Shown here one piece after another: positions 44,348 through 59,300 of a DNA stretch of 64,000 nt (positions are counted from its first letter, which is position 1; each line of letters opens with the position of its first letter). Location of the stretch: positions 11,803,019 through 11,867,018 of the forward strand of contig NC_135569.1 of assembly GCF_964340395.1 (NCBI RefSeq). The letters run 5' to 3'. A program made the translations under genes and the position numbers. The notes below the pieces were generated by a model. It was not told where the DNA came from. It was given only the letters and a program-made list of their open reading frames with translations, and did no database searches. This stretch comes from Glandiceps talaboti. Taxonomy: Eukaryota; Hemichordata; Enteropneusta; Spengelidae.

Positions 44348-47300
44348 ATGGCAATGAGAGATTTGGTTGATGGTGAGTGTGGTGGTGCCAATGCGTTGAT
44401 GAAACTAACCACCCACTTCACACAGGATAAATCACTACAACAGGAAGGACTTAGACGTGGTGTGTTTCATCCTAAGAACCTTGATGGCAGTTTCTCAGCA
44501 TCTTCAGACCAGGTGAGACTTGACTGGGTAACTTAGAAATAGTCAATAAGACCAGGTAACCTTCCAGAAACAGAATGATTAAGGCCAGGGAACTTACTAG
44601 AAATAATCTGGTAAGGCCAGGCAACTTTAATACTAGAAATAATCTGATAAGGCCAGGCAACTTACTAGAAATAATCTGGTAAGGCCAGGCAACTTACAAG
44701 AAATAATCTTATAAGTCCAGGCAACTTACTAGAAATAATGTGATAAGGCCAGGCAGCTTGCTAGAAATAATTTGATAAGGCCAGGCAGCTTACTAGAAAT
44801 AATCTGATAAGGCCAGGCAGCTTACTAGAAATAATCTGATAAGGCCAGGCAACTTACTAGAAATAATCTGATAAGGCCAGGCAACTTACAAGAAATAATC
44901 TGATAAGGCCAGGCAACTTACAAGAAATAATCTTAACAACTTAATTTGCTACAAGCAAGAGGATGCATGTTACATGTCATGAACTTTCATGATATTAATA
45001 CAAGTATATTGTTTCTATCAATTTTTCAGCTAGTGAATGAATTTTTAGCTGAACAACACCGCCATGCACCTCCACAGACATTTCGTATGGATGCCTTGCT
45101 GCATGAAATGCAGGCAATCGAGGAGAATCAACTACGACATGCGTCAGTCAAAGGTTTGTACCAGCTTATAAAAAAATATAGACAAAATGAACCATCTACA
45201 TCATGCATTTGCCAACACTTTATCATTGAAATCATTCGACCATCATGATGCCAGTAGTTTGAAACTGATATGATAGTATTCAAATTAGGTCAGGAATATG
45301 TATACAGTATCATCGTGAACTGGCCTGTAACATGCATATGGATTCCACTGTAACAGCCTCGCGGAATGACAGTGAAAGTTACATGAAATTTGGAAATGGT
45401 AATTTCTTGAATATCGTGTATTTTTGTCATAAAACTTGATAATTACATTTTCATACAGCTGGTCCAAGGGTAGCTGAGATAGCATCAGCCAATTGGGCAG
45501 CAGACTTCTTGGCTCAAGAACCACAGAGTGCTACATCTGCCGAGTGGACACAGGAATTCATGACAGAACAACATAGACCAGGTAAACTATACAATGATCC
45601 TAGTTATTGCAGTGTTTTTACAATGAGTAACACTGAAGTAAAGCACTTTCTCTATGTGCTACACTCTTTTATAGTATTCATATCATGTATTATATATATA
45701 TATTTTCATGTGTGGTTTTTATTTTTCGACTGTTGCACAAAAATTGCCCACATTGAGATAATAAAGTTATATTGTATTGTATTGTAAATTGTATCAAGTG
45801 TAAAAGTATACTGTTTCAATTGGTTTATTTACAAGCCTAGCATGTGGCCTTTCTAATGTGGTCAATTAGCAAATGAAACAGTATACTTTTACACATGATA
45901 TGGATGATATAAATGATTGTGGTGTATATAGAAAATGCTTTACTTTGGTGTTATGGGTTGTATTAGCAAATGAAACAGTATACTTTTACACTTGATATGG
46001 ATGCTATAAACGATTGTGGTACATACAGAAAATGCTTTACTTTGGTGTTATGGGTTGTACTTGATATGGATGCTATAAACAATTGTGGTACATACAGAAA
46101 ATGCTTTACTTTGGTGTTATGGGTTGTACTTGATATGGATGCTATAAACAATTGTGGTACATACAGAAAATGCTTTACTTTGGTGTTATGGGTTGTACTT
46201 GATATGGATGCTATAAACGATTGTGGTACATACAGAAAATGCTTTGCTTTGGTGTTATGGGTTGTACTTGATATGGATGCTATAAACAATTGTGGTACAT
46301 ACAGAAAACACTTTACTTGTCCCTATATTTCATACATTTGTTAACTTTACACTTTATATGCAGATTCTTGTGTTTACTTTTAGTAGTCCTGGTCTAAATC
46401 TGTACTATTTATTTCCTTAACTGTAGGAGTTGCTGCCATAATGCCTGATACAGATACGAAATGGGCTGAAGAGTACCTAGATCAAACTGAAGACCAAATA
46501 TGGTATGTCTTGTGTGGTATTGTGATATTATGGAGTCATTTATGGACGAATGGTTAGCATGGTCGGCTTGGAATCTGCAGGTTGTAGGTTCGAGTCCCGT
46601 TGCTGCCATTTGTTTCTGAATGGCTCAAGTCTTTGGGCAAGATTTGAACCACAATTGAGCCTCTGTCAACCCAGTTGTATAAATGGGGACCTGGTAGGAT
46701 ACAGGTTGCAATGTGAATGCTTTAATCCTATGTGCTTAGAGAGGCTGTAATGGATTGTATGCTCCCTAGGGAGTTGAGGAAGTATAAAGGGTCGTTGTGC
46801 TGCCATTGAGCCATGCCAGGGGTAATAACTTTGATTGTGAGCGCCTTGAGCTCTCAGGAGGAAAGGCATGTTATAAATTCACATTATTATTATTAATATT
46901 ATATTAGACTATAGAAGAAAATTTGCTGCAGAATGGGTTTATAGCAATAGTAATAAAGTTATGTAATATACCAAGTGGCAGCAGCCTCTGTTGAGAAACA
47001 CCAAATCATATCATATATTCATATTGACAGCCTTGTACATGGATTTAAACTCCAATAATGCCTGTAGCTGTTATTGTACACATAATTATATTAGGCAATG
47101 TCAGATTTGGAGTAAAAGTTTAGGTGTGGTTTGTCTGACAGCTATTACAAAAATTGTTTAATGTTTTGCCGGAACAAAAAATGATCCTATGTAACTCTTT
47201 CTGGCTCCACTGGCTCCACTGATAAAGATACATGTAGCAGTAATTCCCAACTGTGGGATTCAACATTGAAGTTTACCTGTTGATTCTTATGTACATGTAT

Positions 47301-50300
47301 CGGAATACTTTCATTTCTTACATAATTATGATAAAGACACAAACCCTCAAATTCTGCATTGATGTATATTGATGTATTTGTCCTGTCTCTGTTTAGGTCT
47401 AAAGAGTTTGAAAATACATATAAACCAGAAGATGAAAAATGGTAAGTTACACTGTTTTGTTTCTCAGTAAATTATAGGAAAGAATTCTGTGATGTAGTTT
47501 GCAAAAGCCCTGCTATCCACATAACACAGTATACAGCAGTAATATTGAAGGGTCACCAAAAGACTATGCATATCATACACATTTTATGTTCCCCAAGAAC
47601 AATTTAGATAGATAAGAAACAGGCTTCCCACAGACCACTCTATACAAACACAAACAATACCACACTCCTGCCAACAAGCAGGCACTGTATGTGTACACAC
47701 GTCACCAGTGGGAACCATGCAAGCAGACTCTGATTCTTAGTTTCAATTTGTATATGTCAAAATCTGAGCATGCAATGTGATGACATTAAATAGCTTCTTT
47801 GTTCCAAGGAAGTTGTGTCTGTGTCTGTGTATCAGTTGGGGTTGGGTGGTATTGTTTATATTTGTAATGACTGGTCTGTGGGAAGCCTGTTTCTTATCTA
47901 TCTAAATTGTTCTTGGGGGAACAAATGCGTATGATATCACAGTCTTTAGGCAACCCTTTGATTTTCTGTTGTATATTGCTGTCAATACTGTACCTACTCA
48001 GAACCTTTAAGGCAAGACTTACTTTCCCAAATACCTTCAGAAGGAATATACAAACCTGTTCATTCCCCCAAAGTCTTGCAACTGTAGAGCACCCCTTCAC
48101 ATGTCTTACTGGAAACTAGTGCTATATGAATTGAAAGATTGATTTCCAACAATCGAGACGCTTTTTGAAGAGAAAACAGTGACTAAATTTGACAAGTTAT
48201 GGATGTATGTGCAAGGCTATGTAGACAATTACCGTACAGCTTCCAACCATGTATGTATGTGATGTTTTCCATATGAAGCACTACAATAGTCCTACAATAT
48301 TTTGAACTTTTGGGTTTTAATTAATAATTGTGTGTTGACAGGGTGGATGAATTTCACACAGCAAACACACAAGATGATGAACTTGCTAAAACAGCCAATC
48401 AACTTCTTTCATCTCTGGATGACCCCAAATTTTCTAATTCAGAGGTAAGTATAGACTGTCTGTTTCACCTTTAGGTTTTTTAAGTCAAAGGTAAGTATAG
48501 CTTATAATTTTCATCTTTTGGTTTTTTAGTCTCCCGAAGGGGAGACTATTACAATGGGCTCCGTCCGTCCATGCATCCGTCTGTCCTTCAGTAATAGGTC
48601 CTTTCTCAAGTTTGATGTGAATTACAACTAGTGAGGGTAGGTCTTAATAGCCAATCAAATGACAGGAACTATGCAATGTTTATCTTTGTCAGCCAATCAG
48701 GTGACAGATTAGCATAGCAGTGACTCATGAAATGCAAGATTTGCTGTGACTCATCAAATTGTCAGCCAATCAAATGCGAGATTTGCTCGGCTTCACCTCA
48801 GGTTTTTAGTAAATCGAATGTCAAATGACAGATTTACTGTGACTCATATGATTGTCAGCCAATCAAATGACAGATTTACTGTGACTCTTATCAGATTGTC
48901 AATCAAATGATAGGTTTACTTTGACTCATTATGAGTGTCAGCCAATCAAATGATAGGATTGCTATGACTCATGCCAGGTTGTCAGCCAATCAAATGACAG
49001 ATTTACTGTGACTCATATGAGTGTCAGCCAATCAAATGATAGGATTATTATGACTCATACCAGGTTGTCCCTGATACTAGGTTCTCTGTGTCTTTGCTAG
49101 TTTATGAAATTTATCAAGAAAATAGGTGAAGGCGAGGTGACAGTAGAAAATAATCAAGTTATTTCAAAAGGTGAAAAAGAAGCACAAGGTGCGGCTGCTG
49201 TTTGGTCAGATGAATTTACACAAATGCAGGTGAGTTGGTCAGACTGCATGTTGTGAAATTTCTAACAAATCATTCTGTTGGTTAGACTGCATGTTGTGAA
49301 ACTTCTAACAAATCATTCTATTGGTTAGACTGCATGTTGTGAAATTTCTAACAAATCATTCTATTGGTTAGACTGCATGTTGCGAAATTTCTAACAAATC
49401 ATTCTATTGGTCAGACTACATGTTGTGATATTACTAACAGATCATTCTATTGGTCAGACTGCATGTTGTGAAATAACAAACAAACCATTCTATTGGTCAG
49501 ACTGTGTTTTGTGAATTTCCTAACACTTGATTCTATTGGTCAGATTGTGTTCTGTGAATTTCCTAACAGTTAATTCTATTGGTCAGACTCTGTGTGTTCT
49601 GTGAATTTCCTAACAAATGATTTTAATGGTCAGACTGTGTGTGTTCTGTGAATTTCCTAACAGTTAATTCTATTGGTCAGACTCTGTGTGTTCTGTGAAT
49701 TTCCTAACAAATGATTTTAATGGTCAGACTGTGTGTGTTCTGCGAATTTCCTAACAGTTAATTCTATTGGTCAGACTGTGTTCTGTGAATTTCCTAACAC
49801 TTCATTCTATTGGTCAGACTGTTTTGTGAATTTCCTAACCCTTGACTCTATTGGTCAGACTGTGTTTTGAGAATTTTCTAACAGAATATTCTATTCATCA
49901 GTATTTTGCTGCAGTGTGATCTGTTGTGAAACTAACAATAATAGCTGTACTGAATACTGTGAAATTGAAATTAAGGAGAAATTTACCATAATTGTCAGAA
50001 TGTATTTGATATCGGATTTGAATCAGATTGAGGTAGGGGTAGAAAGTGTTAGTACATAAATGAATCAACAACAGTATACTTCTACTCTAGAGAGAGATGT
50101 GGCACCTGCCTTCATTCTTGTATTCAGATTCAGATTCGGATGCAGATTCAGATTCAGATTCTTTATTGCCATATGTATAAAAACATTGAAATGTAACTAT
50201 TCATGAACGCTAAAGACAGGGTAAAAAAAAGTAAGAGGATAAAAGGACGGATAAAAAAACAAAAAAAGATTAAAGTGAAAATCAAGATGCATTTAAATTT

Positions 50301-53300
50301 CATGTATGTTCACTCAACCTTTTGTTCTCCAAAATACCCATCTAGCCACAAAAATATACAAGTATTATAGATTTTAACAAAATACAAATGTATTACCATA
50401 AAATTTTGTCATCACATTCATGTACAGTCACATACTTGCCTACCTTTATTTCTATGTTATACTAAGCTACTGTATTGTCAGATGTCAGTCAGCTATATCA
50501 ATTAGACTCTCTCACCAGTCCACAGGAGCATCGCTAGTAGCTGTTTTGTATGTACCAATATCTGCTGCATAATTGTACTAGAATATCCTTGTACTGTGGG
50601 CCCTCATCAACTACATAGGGGTAATTTGATGTTACTGTGACTTCATGTTATTACAATGCTCGGGCATCGCAGTAACACGTCAACAAATGATTAGCCCTAT
50701 GTACAAGGGTCCACAGTACAAATTATGCAGTATATATCGGTACATACAAAACAACCCTTTTAGCAATATGATGCTCAGAGGACTGTGAGAGAATCTACTA
50801 TGTAAATGTAAAGCCCCTTTCCTTCTAGCCACCAACCTAACTACATTTGTGTTTGAAGTTTTTTTATGATTTGTTAACAGAGGGAAAAGTCAAGTCAAGA
50901 ATATAGAGCATGAGATAAGGTCTTACTTGTTTATTTCTCAGTGACTATGATCAGAATGGTTTTCTTCACGAAGCCAGAACATGATGTTCTGTTCGTCAGT
51001 TCCCGTGTAAACTATAATCAAAATGGTTTTGTTACAGGGAGCAACATGATCAAATTTGATGTGTTGATTTGCCATTAAACACAGACTACAATTTAGAATT
51101 GTTTTCCCAGGGTGCTACAGCGTCTGACTGGACTGACGAATTTACAGCGCAAGCCACAGGTGATATGAAATCAGACGCTGATTTCTGGGAAAAATTACAG
51201 AAAGAATGGGAGGAGATGGCAAAGACGGAAGACCATCCATGGTTAAATGACTTTGAACAAACGTTAGATGGTGGTCAAAAGGTGAGGATTTGTTCATGTG
51301 CTTTTATGTGTTTGTTTGTTTGTTTGTTTGTTTGTTTGTTTGTTTGTTTATTGTGGGATTTCTTTGTGAGTGTGATGGTCCAGTAGAGAGACTGGGTTTC
51401 CACACATAGTACAGGATGAATAATCAATTAGAAATCTGGAAAATTGAGAGAACAAAATTGTTTATTAGTCCTGTACCCTGTGGTTTCCATTGGAGTAACG
51501 CTTAGTGTTGGAAGTGTTTGTATAGTAGTACTACTACTAGATCATTGCTAGTAACTCCTCAAAGCCAAACAAATCTGTCATGAGAGGGCTACTCATTTTT
51601 TTTTGTGGACTGGGAGGTAAGGAAGCCAGGGTCCTTTTTCACATGGTGAATCAATGATTACCCTGACAGTCTTTGAATACTTGTATTCTTTTAGTGCTTA
51701 TTAGTCTAGAAGTGTGAAAACGAGAGAGTTTTACAACATCCGATGTGATTGAATTAGTTTATGAAAGTTGAATGTAACCACAGTGTGAGAAATTTGGCTG
51801 GAATCGATGAGTAAGTGGTATTTGAAATTTAATGACTCTAATGCACCAGACAAGAAAATGCCATAAAGTCATTATCTTGTCCCCATCCTCTCCATAGAAA
51901 TACCAGTTTGAAGATGATAATCCTCTCTTAGATCACCCTAATCCATTTGAAGAAGGATTAAAGAGATTAGAAGAGGGAGATTTAGTGAATGCAGTATTGT
52001 TATTTGAAGCTGCCGTACAAGCTGATCCACAACACACAAAGGTATAATATTTGATATATGGGAATTTAAACTTGATCTGTTCTGTTTTGAATCAGTGTCG
52101 AACTCACAGCATAAATAATTTACCTTGTATATTTCAGTAAAGTCACGAAGAAAAACATTGGATAATAACATCTAAGTACAGTTTAATAGGACCACTTAGC
52201 TAGCCTTTTTCAGGTGAAGAATGCTGGTGGTCTTATTGCAAATGTACTTAGGTGTTATTACCCTAATATTTTTCTTCATTCAGCCATGGAAAATACTCAT
52301 GACCTAAGGGGCCTTTGTCACTATGAGTCGCTAGACGAGTAGTGAGAATCCTTGGGTCATGAGTATTTTCTGGCTGAATGAAGAAAAATATTTGGGAATA
52401 ACATAATTATAACCAGCGCTAGTAATATCAAAGAAAAATCAGGGAAAGTAATGGTAATTTTGACTGTTATTTCGAACACAGCCGAACCAGTGACGTAGAG
52501 ACACGTTGTGCCATAGAACAACCAGAGTATATATTCCATATTTTTTGTTCAACTTGGCTCATGCCTGGTATAAATGATATTGTGTCATGCAATATAGGAT
52601 AACAAGCTATACTACTTTTATAGTTGTATTGAAAGGCACAAGTACTTTCTTATGAGGTGAAATGACTTCAGTTGTATGGTTGTATTATCCAGGCATGGCA
52701 ATACCTTGGCACAAGTCAGGCTGAAAATGAACAAGAATTGGCAGCCATATCAGCACTCAAAAAGTAAGTCAGATGTTTATTGTAGATCATGAAAGTGTTA
52801 AAGAAATAGTCCAGTCAGACCTATTTCTGCCTTTTGCATTGGTTACTGCTGTGAATGATTTTGGGTGATAAAATAACACCTTGGTGATGAACTCAATTCT
52901 TATATCTTATAAAGAAGCTCTACTGCCCTTGACATGTGTTCAACCCTTTTGGAACTTCCTGCAAGGGTTTATGGGAAAACTTCTAGTGATGACATCACAC
53001 ATAGCCTAAATTCTTAGTCTTGACAAATGTAAAATACAAAGAGTATATATAGAACTTGAAGTTTTATCCAACTCAAAAAATCGTAAACATTTGAAATGAG
53101 AAGGTGCTAAAATAATCTGTACGGCCTGGATAACCCAGATATAGGTTTTGTGGACCGAGGGTGTACGGCTGAAGGGCCCGACTTTAGGAAGGTATTACTG
53201 AGGTCTGCAAAACCCATATCAGTGCCGTAAAGATTTTATCATATACCCCATGTAGTGGCACAGAAACATCATTTGAATCACATAATCACATAAATTGGCA

Positions 53301-56300
53301 GTGATATATTATTTTATTCACAAAAATGTAAAAAGTAGTAAAGAAATTAACAAAGCCAAATCACCTAGTGAACTGATATCAATGAGCACACCACTTGCCA
53401 TATTTGGGCAAAGTGTATCGGGGCGTGATACAGAAAATTACTGCCGGGTTCGATGCGTGTGCTCTCCTTTGAATTACATTGGAATTGATACTGGGTGTAT
53501 GATCAGTTAGTTTAATCAACAATTTCAATATTTTTTTATTTACAGAGCTTTAGAATTAGAACCAGACAATCTATCCAGTTTGATGTCGTTAGGAGTTAGT
53601 TATACCAACGAGTCATTGCATAACCAAGCCTGCGATGTCTTGAAAAAGTGGATCCTATCGAATCCAAAATATGAAAATATTAGAGGAAATTCCGATCTTC
53701 CGAAAGATGTCAACCCATCATCCTTTGTATCGAGGTAAAGATAGTTAGGTTTGATCCTAAAACTAACAAGATATGACACTGGCTTTGTAAAGCGTAGTTT
53801 TAGAGCTCTGCTGTATTAAATGCGCCATTATTTCGTCACGTCAGTGCAGTAAGGTCGTATCTGCTATGCAATTGTATAGCAGATACGGTCTTACTGCACT
53901 GATGCGATGATTTACACCCTCTGAAGTTTACCCTTGCTATCTTGTTTAATCTGTGTGCATATAACTTTTATTGCAGTTATTATTCTCGTCTACAAGTAGC
54001 TGAAAGGTAATAACGCAGTGTGTATCTTTTATTTAAGGACGGCCTGTTTTGTTTTTATGTTTCTCATGACCAGATTGCGCCAATATTTCTTTGATTCAAA
54101 AGATTACAGCTAAAATAATGTGGGCTTGGTGTTTCACTCTTGTGACATTACAGCTAAAATGATGTAGGCTTGGGGCTTCACTCATGTGACATTACAGCTA
54201 AAATGATGTCGGCTTGGTGTTTCACTCATGGGACATTACAGTTAAAGTGATGAAGGCTTGGTGTTCCACTCATGGGACATTACAGCTAAAATGAATTAGG
54301 CTTAGTGTCCACTCATGTGACATTACAGCTAAAATGATGTAGGCTTGGTGTTCCGCTCACATGACATTACAGCTAAAATGATGTAGGCTTGGTGTTTCAC
54401 TCGTGGGACATTACAGCTAAAATGATGTAGGCTTGGTGTTTAACTTGTGACATTACAGCTAAAATGATGTAGGCTTGGTGTTTAACTTGTGACATTACAG
54501 CTAAAATGATGTAGGCTTGGTGTTTAACTTGTGACATGACATTTAATACACACACTCAGACAACTTTTAATTTAAAAGAAACAATTACATAGGTGCCTTG
54601 CACAGCAGGTATGTAGAAGTAGTCAAGTTGATATGTTGATTATCAGTTAGAAAATAAACAATTGCAGCCATTAAAATCATCAAGTCCATGTGTAATGTTT
54701 TCATTAGAAGTCTATTTTTACTGCACTGTGAAAGAATAGCAATGCTTATCAGTGTTCAATGTGATTGGGTAAAGGATCCTGCTGTGTTTATTGTGTCTCT
54801 GTTATTGTTAGTCTAGAGTTGAAATATGTCTTTCTTTGTGTCAAAAACGTAATGTCCCATGCATGAGCCTACATCATTTTAGATATAAAAGAAAAATTGT
54901 CTGGAAAAGATTAAAAAACATCACTGATGGTAAGATTGCAACACCATGTGTAGCTGGGTGAAAATTGGAACTTTTAGTAACTTAAAGGCAAATGATTCAT
55001 GGCTTCCTTTTGACTTTAATTGTCAATTTTAATTATTAAAAGTGTGATTACGTATTGAAAGTATCACCAACATGACGGATGTGACATATACACATACTTT
55101 TTTAACCAACTAACCGATCTATCAGTTTTAGAATGAGAAACATAAAAATAATTAGGGTTGGCCACGAATGTAAAAGTTCATTCTTCTAGTAATATATTGC
55201 AAGCCATAGTAGTTGTAGTCCTTCATAAAGCCACACATGTGTTGGTTTAGTAGACTCCTTGTAGTGACTTCTGACATGGCTGTTCCACTAACTATCACAT
55301 CGAATCACCCATAATTTTATTGTGCTGCATATGTACATCTCGCAACATACTAGTGCTATACTAAAATAAAAAGTCATTTTACGGTAATATTTGGTATTCA
55401 AAATTCTAGATCATAAAAATACTAGAAAATAAGCCAACACACAAATACATTTTTTTTGCACTTATTTGCTACTATTTAGCAGCTCATTATTAAACAGAAA
55501 GAGCATGTTAGAATTTTTCCATGAACATTTTCGTAATTCTTCACCAGACATGTCAGCTTACAGTCATAATTACTGTGGTCAATTCCTTTAGAGGAAGTTA
55601 TCAAACTACGGGATATCAAAAGATGCAAATCAGAGAGAGTTGTGGGTAATTTTGTTGTCTTTGCACCATATGTATGTAAATTCATGACATTAGTAAAAAA
55701 CATTATTATCAACATAAGGCCGAAAAAAAAAGAAAATGAATTGTTTCTGGTCAGCGCGCGCATCCCTTAAATACCCTGTGTCGGTCTTTTTTGTGTGTGT
55801 GTGTGTTTGTCCAGCCGATGCAGTTTGCAGATCTGTGGGGAAACACAAAAATAACCCTCCGTACTTTAGTGAAGACAACTGCAGAGCTAATTATGAACAA
55901 GCAAATGACATCTGCCCCACATACACACTCGCTCTAAAGTACTAAATAAAAAGAACAGTAACTGTCATAAATAGTAGACTGAGTTACTGGTTTGTTCAGA
56001 ATTAAAAAAAAAAAATTGGGAAAAAAATTGCATCATCACACCATTTTAGACAAACTGTTCTGACCAGAACAATTCTTTTTTTCTTTTCTTTTTTTGGCCT
56101 AAATTATTAGAAAGTAGAAACACATGTAGTTGTAAATGAAGGTTGTCGTCAGCTGGTTGTCATTATTTTATTTTGGCAAATACCCTTCAAATTGTCATGC
56201 ATGAGAACATGCAACGTAAACATATATCTAATTTACAATTCAATATTTCAACCCATGTATTTTAATCACTATTATATTAATATCTCAACGCTGTACAAAC

Positions 56301-59300
56301 GCACTTTTTACCTTTGTGGTTTTCTTTCTGGATTTTATACAATCCTGTTTGCAGGAGTATGTTTATACAAATTCGCTAAGTCGATACAAATTCGCTAAGT
56401 CGATTTTTTTGTCTGGAGGACAAATTTGCTTCTCACTGTGTCTTAGTATTTGTTTCTGTGTTTGGCTGTACAAAAAATCTGACATCTCAAAAAGACTTTG
56501 GCCAAACCCAAATATTTGACAAATGGGTTTTACTGTTTGACGTTTGTAGCACAACCCAAAATATCTGAGGTTACAGTATGTTAGAAGCAGTTCTGAACTC
56601 AGAAATTTGATTATTTAACTGGTATATTTTGACGGAATCACTAAGTCTACATCAACTGTTATTACACATGGTTCAGTGACATAGACTTGTCCAGTGACTA
56701 TAAGAGGGCATTCTATGGCATCCCTGAATAACAACTGCTTAATGACTGACAATTCTAAGATCTACTCCATCGACATTGTCAAATTTAGACATTCTGGTGG
56801 TAGTATGTGAGAATTTTTAAATTGAAATTTACTTTACACATGTTCAACAGAAGCGATGTAACACGCAAATGTTGTGTATTGAAATGAAGGGTAATACCAT
56901 ACATTTGTAAGTTTTACCAGTCAATAATTATAGTTCAGTCTTTCAAGGCCTACTGCAATAAGGGATTTTGTGTCTCATTGCAGATCTCACGAGATATGCA
57001 AATATGTCTAGCAACAATGGTTGTCAAAAATGTGATCGTGGTCAAGGGTTTGCCATGGCCGTGTGTGATGATGTTGAGAACAATAGTGTTGCTAAGCATT
57101 TGACACTGAGCTTGACCACCCTCATTTGGTTGCTATGGATGCAATGGCTCATGCGGAATCTCGTGAGATCTGCCGCGAGATGAAAAACGACTTATTACTA
57201 AGCTATTTTGTACCCATCACAGAAGGTGTGTAATAAAAACGCGTGGTAGAATTGTCAGTGTTGACTTCCATCTGATAAATCTAAACCTTCAGATAACCCA
57301 AATGTTGATTTGTAGTTGGACTGTGTCTTCCATGAAGACTTGTTTGTTTATCCATTCCAGTTCCATGTTCAATGAAGTTAGGGATATGTTTATAGCAGCT
57401 GCCCGACAGTCTCCTTCTGTTGTGGATCCTGATGTCCAGTGTGGTCTTGGAGTTCTCTTTAATCTGTCTGGGGAATTTGACAAAGCAGTAGACTGCTTCA
57501 ATGCTGCCCTCAGTGTCAGACCAAAGGTAAGTTGTTTTGGAAGTATGGGATTCAATACTGCCCTCAGTGTCAGACCACTGCCCTCAGTGTCAGACCAAAG
57601 GTAGGTTGTTTTGGGAGTATGGGATTCAATACTGTCCTCATTGTCATCAAATAACCAAACAGACAGTCAGTAATGATTGGTCAGTTACATATGAATAGAC
57701 AATGTATGTTAATTAGTGGTCAATATCATCTGTAGGTAGAGCAGTGACATGTTTGAATCTTGAGCAAAAGCTTGTTTTGAATCAGTCACCATGTTAAAAC
57801 TGTACGAGTAACAGAAGTATCATTTTTCAATCAGACAACAATATGTTCAGGAAAAATAGTTAAAATACCAATAATTAGACATTGTACATGTTAATCATAT
57901 CAGTGGTCAATATTATCCATAAGCAGTACAGAAACAGGTTGTAATTGTGATTGCCATTGAGGGCGGTGATTTTTGGGTGTGGATCCAAAAATCAATTTAC
58001 TTACAATATATTGTTATTTTGATCATTTGATTTCAATAACTCTACTTATTTCAGGACTCACTGATGTGGAACAAACTTGGTGCTACCCTAGCTAATGGCA
58101 ATCGAAGTGAAGAAGCAGTCAGTGCATACCATCAATCCCTAGAACTCAGACCAGGTTTTATTAGAGCCAGATACAACCTAGGTATTAGTTGTATCAACTT
58201 AGGAACTCATAGGTGAGTCTGATATAATAGATATATTCACCTTGAATATTCAGGTTAATTATACTCCAATGGGTTTCTCATTGGGTGAATTAGCGCCCTC
58301 AGGGACTACCCAGGGATTACTGCCCTCCCTTTGTTTTTCCCCATGATCCTTCACTGTCAGCCATTACCATTTTACAGCTACCCAGCAACTAAAATCTAGC
58401 AGTTGCTTCAATGTACAAATCATTACTTGTTGTTGAGTGGTCAGTTTGGAATCTGCAGGTTCCAGTCTCGTTGCTTTTGTTTGTTTCTGAATGGCTAAAG
58501 TCCCTAGGTAGAGCTCAAATTATGCTTTTGCCCCAGTCGACCCAACTGTAAAATTGGAGATTTGGTGGGATAGAGGTTGCAATATGAATGCTTTAATCTA
58601 ATCCTATGCACTTATAAGGGCTTCAATAGTCTCGGTTACCCAGACTATCTCCACTGGGGGCTCTTCTACAAGACAACCCAGACAAGAGTCTGGTGAAACC
58701 ACATTTCTACTACCCTGTGTCGAGAGTCACACAGTACATTTCTTCCAAGTCATAATGAATGGGCTTATGAGACCTGTTATAATTAAGATGTATCACTCGC
58801 TTGAGAAGTGATAACTTGTCACGAAAGTACCTAAATCGTTTAGCCTACAATGTTGAACATGAAGTATTCCCCAGCATGCACTGCTCTAGAAGCTACTTCC
58901 TGCATGGGTGAGTTGGAATCTCGTTTCCCCAGACTCTCACTTGGGGAGGTCTCATAGGCAGCGCCCCCAGTGGTGAGAGTCTTGGTAACCAAGACTAGGG
59001 CTTCAATGAATTATGTGCTTCCCATGAAGTTGAGGAAGTATAAAGGGCCATTGTGCCACTATAGATCTGTACCAGGGTAATAAATGTGAGCACCTTGAGC
59101 TCTTCGGAAGACAGGCACATTATAATTTATAAATGCCTTTTACTAATATTTTTATTCTTGTGTGCTAATAACTAAATCAGTCCATATTTTGTTTTGTAGT
59201 TGAAAATGAGTCTTTGTCCTCTCTCTTTTCAGGGAAGCCGTGGAACATTTCTTAACAGCTCTGAATATGCAGAACAGAGCTAAAGGTCCGTACGGAGAAA

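Noticed and set aside
45963-46344. 108- and 124-codon frames on opposite strands
   Set aside because: Both come from the 69 bp minisatellite.
46544-46610. A free-standing tRNA gene
   Set aside because: The tRNA-like head is followed by a SINE body and tail, and a second copy of the whole unit exists at 58436.
49230-49880. CRISPR-like regular repeats
   Set aside because: Units adjoin each other without unique spacers; this is a minisatellite in a eukaryotic intron.
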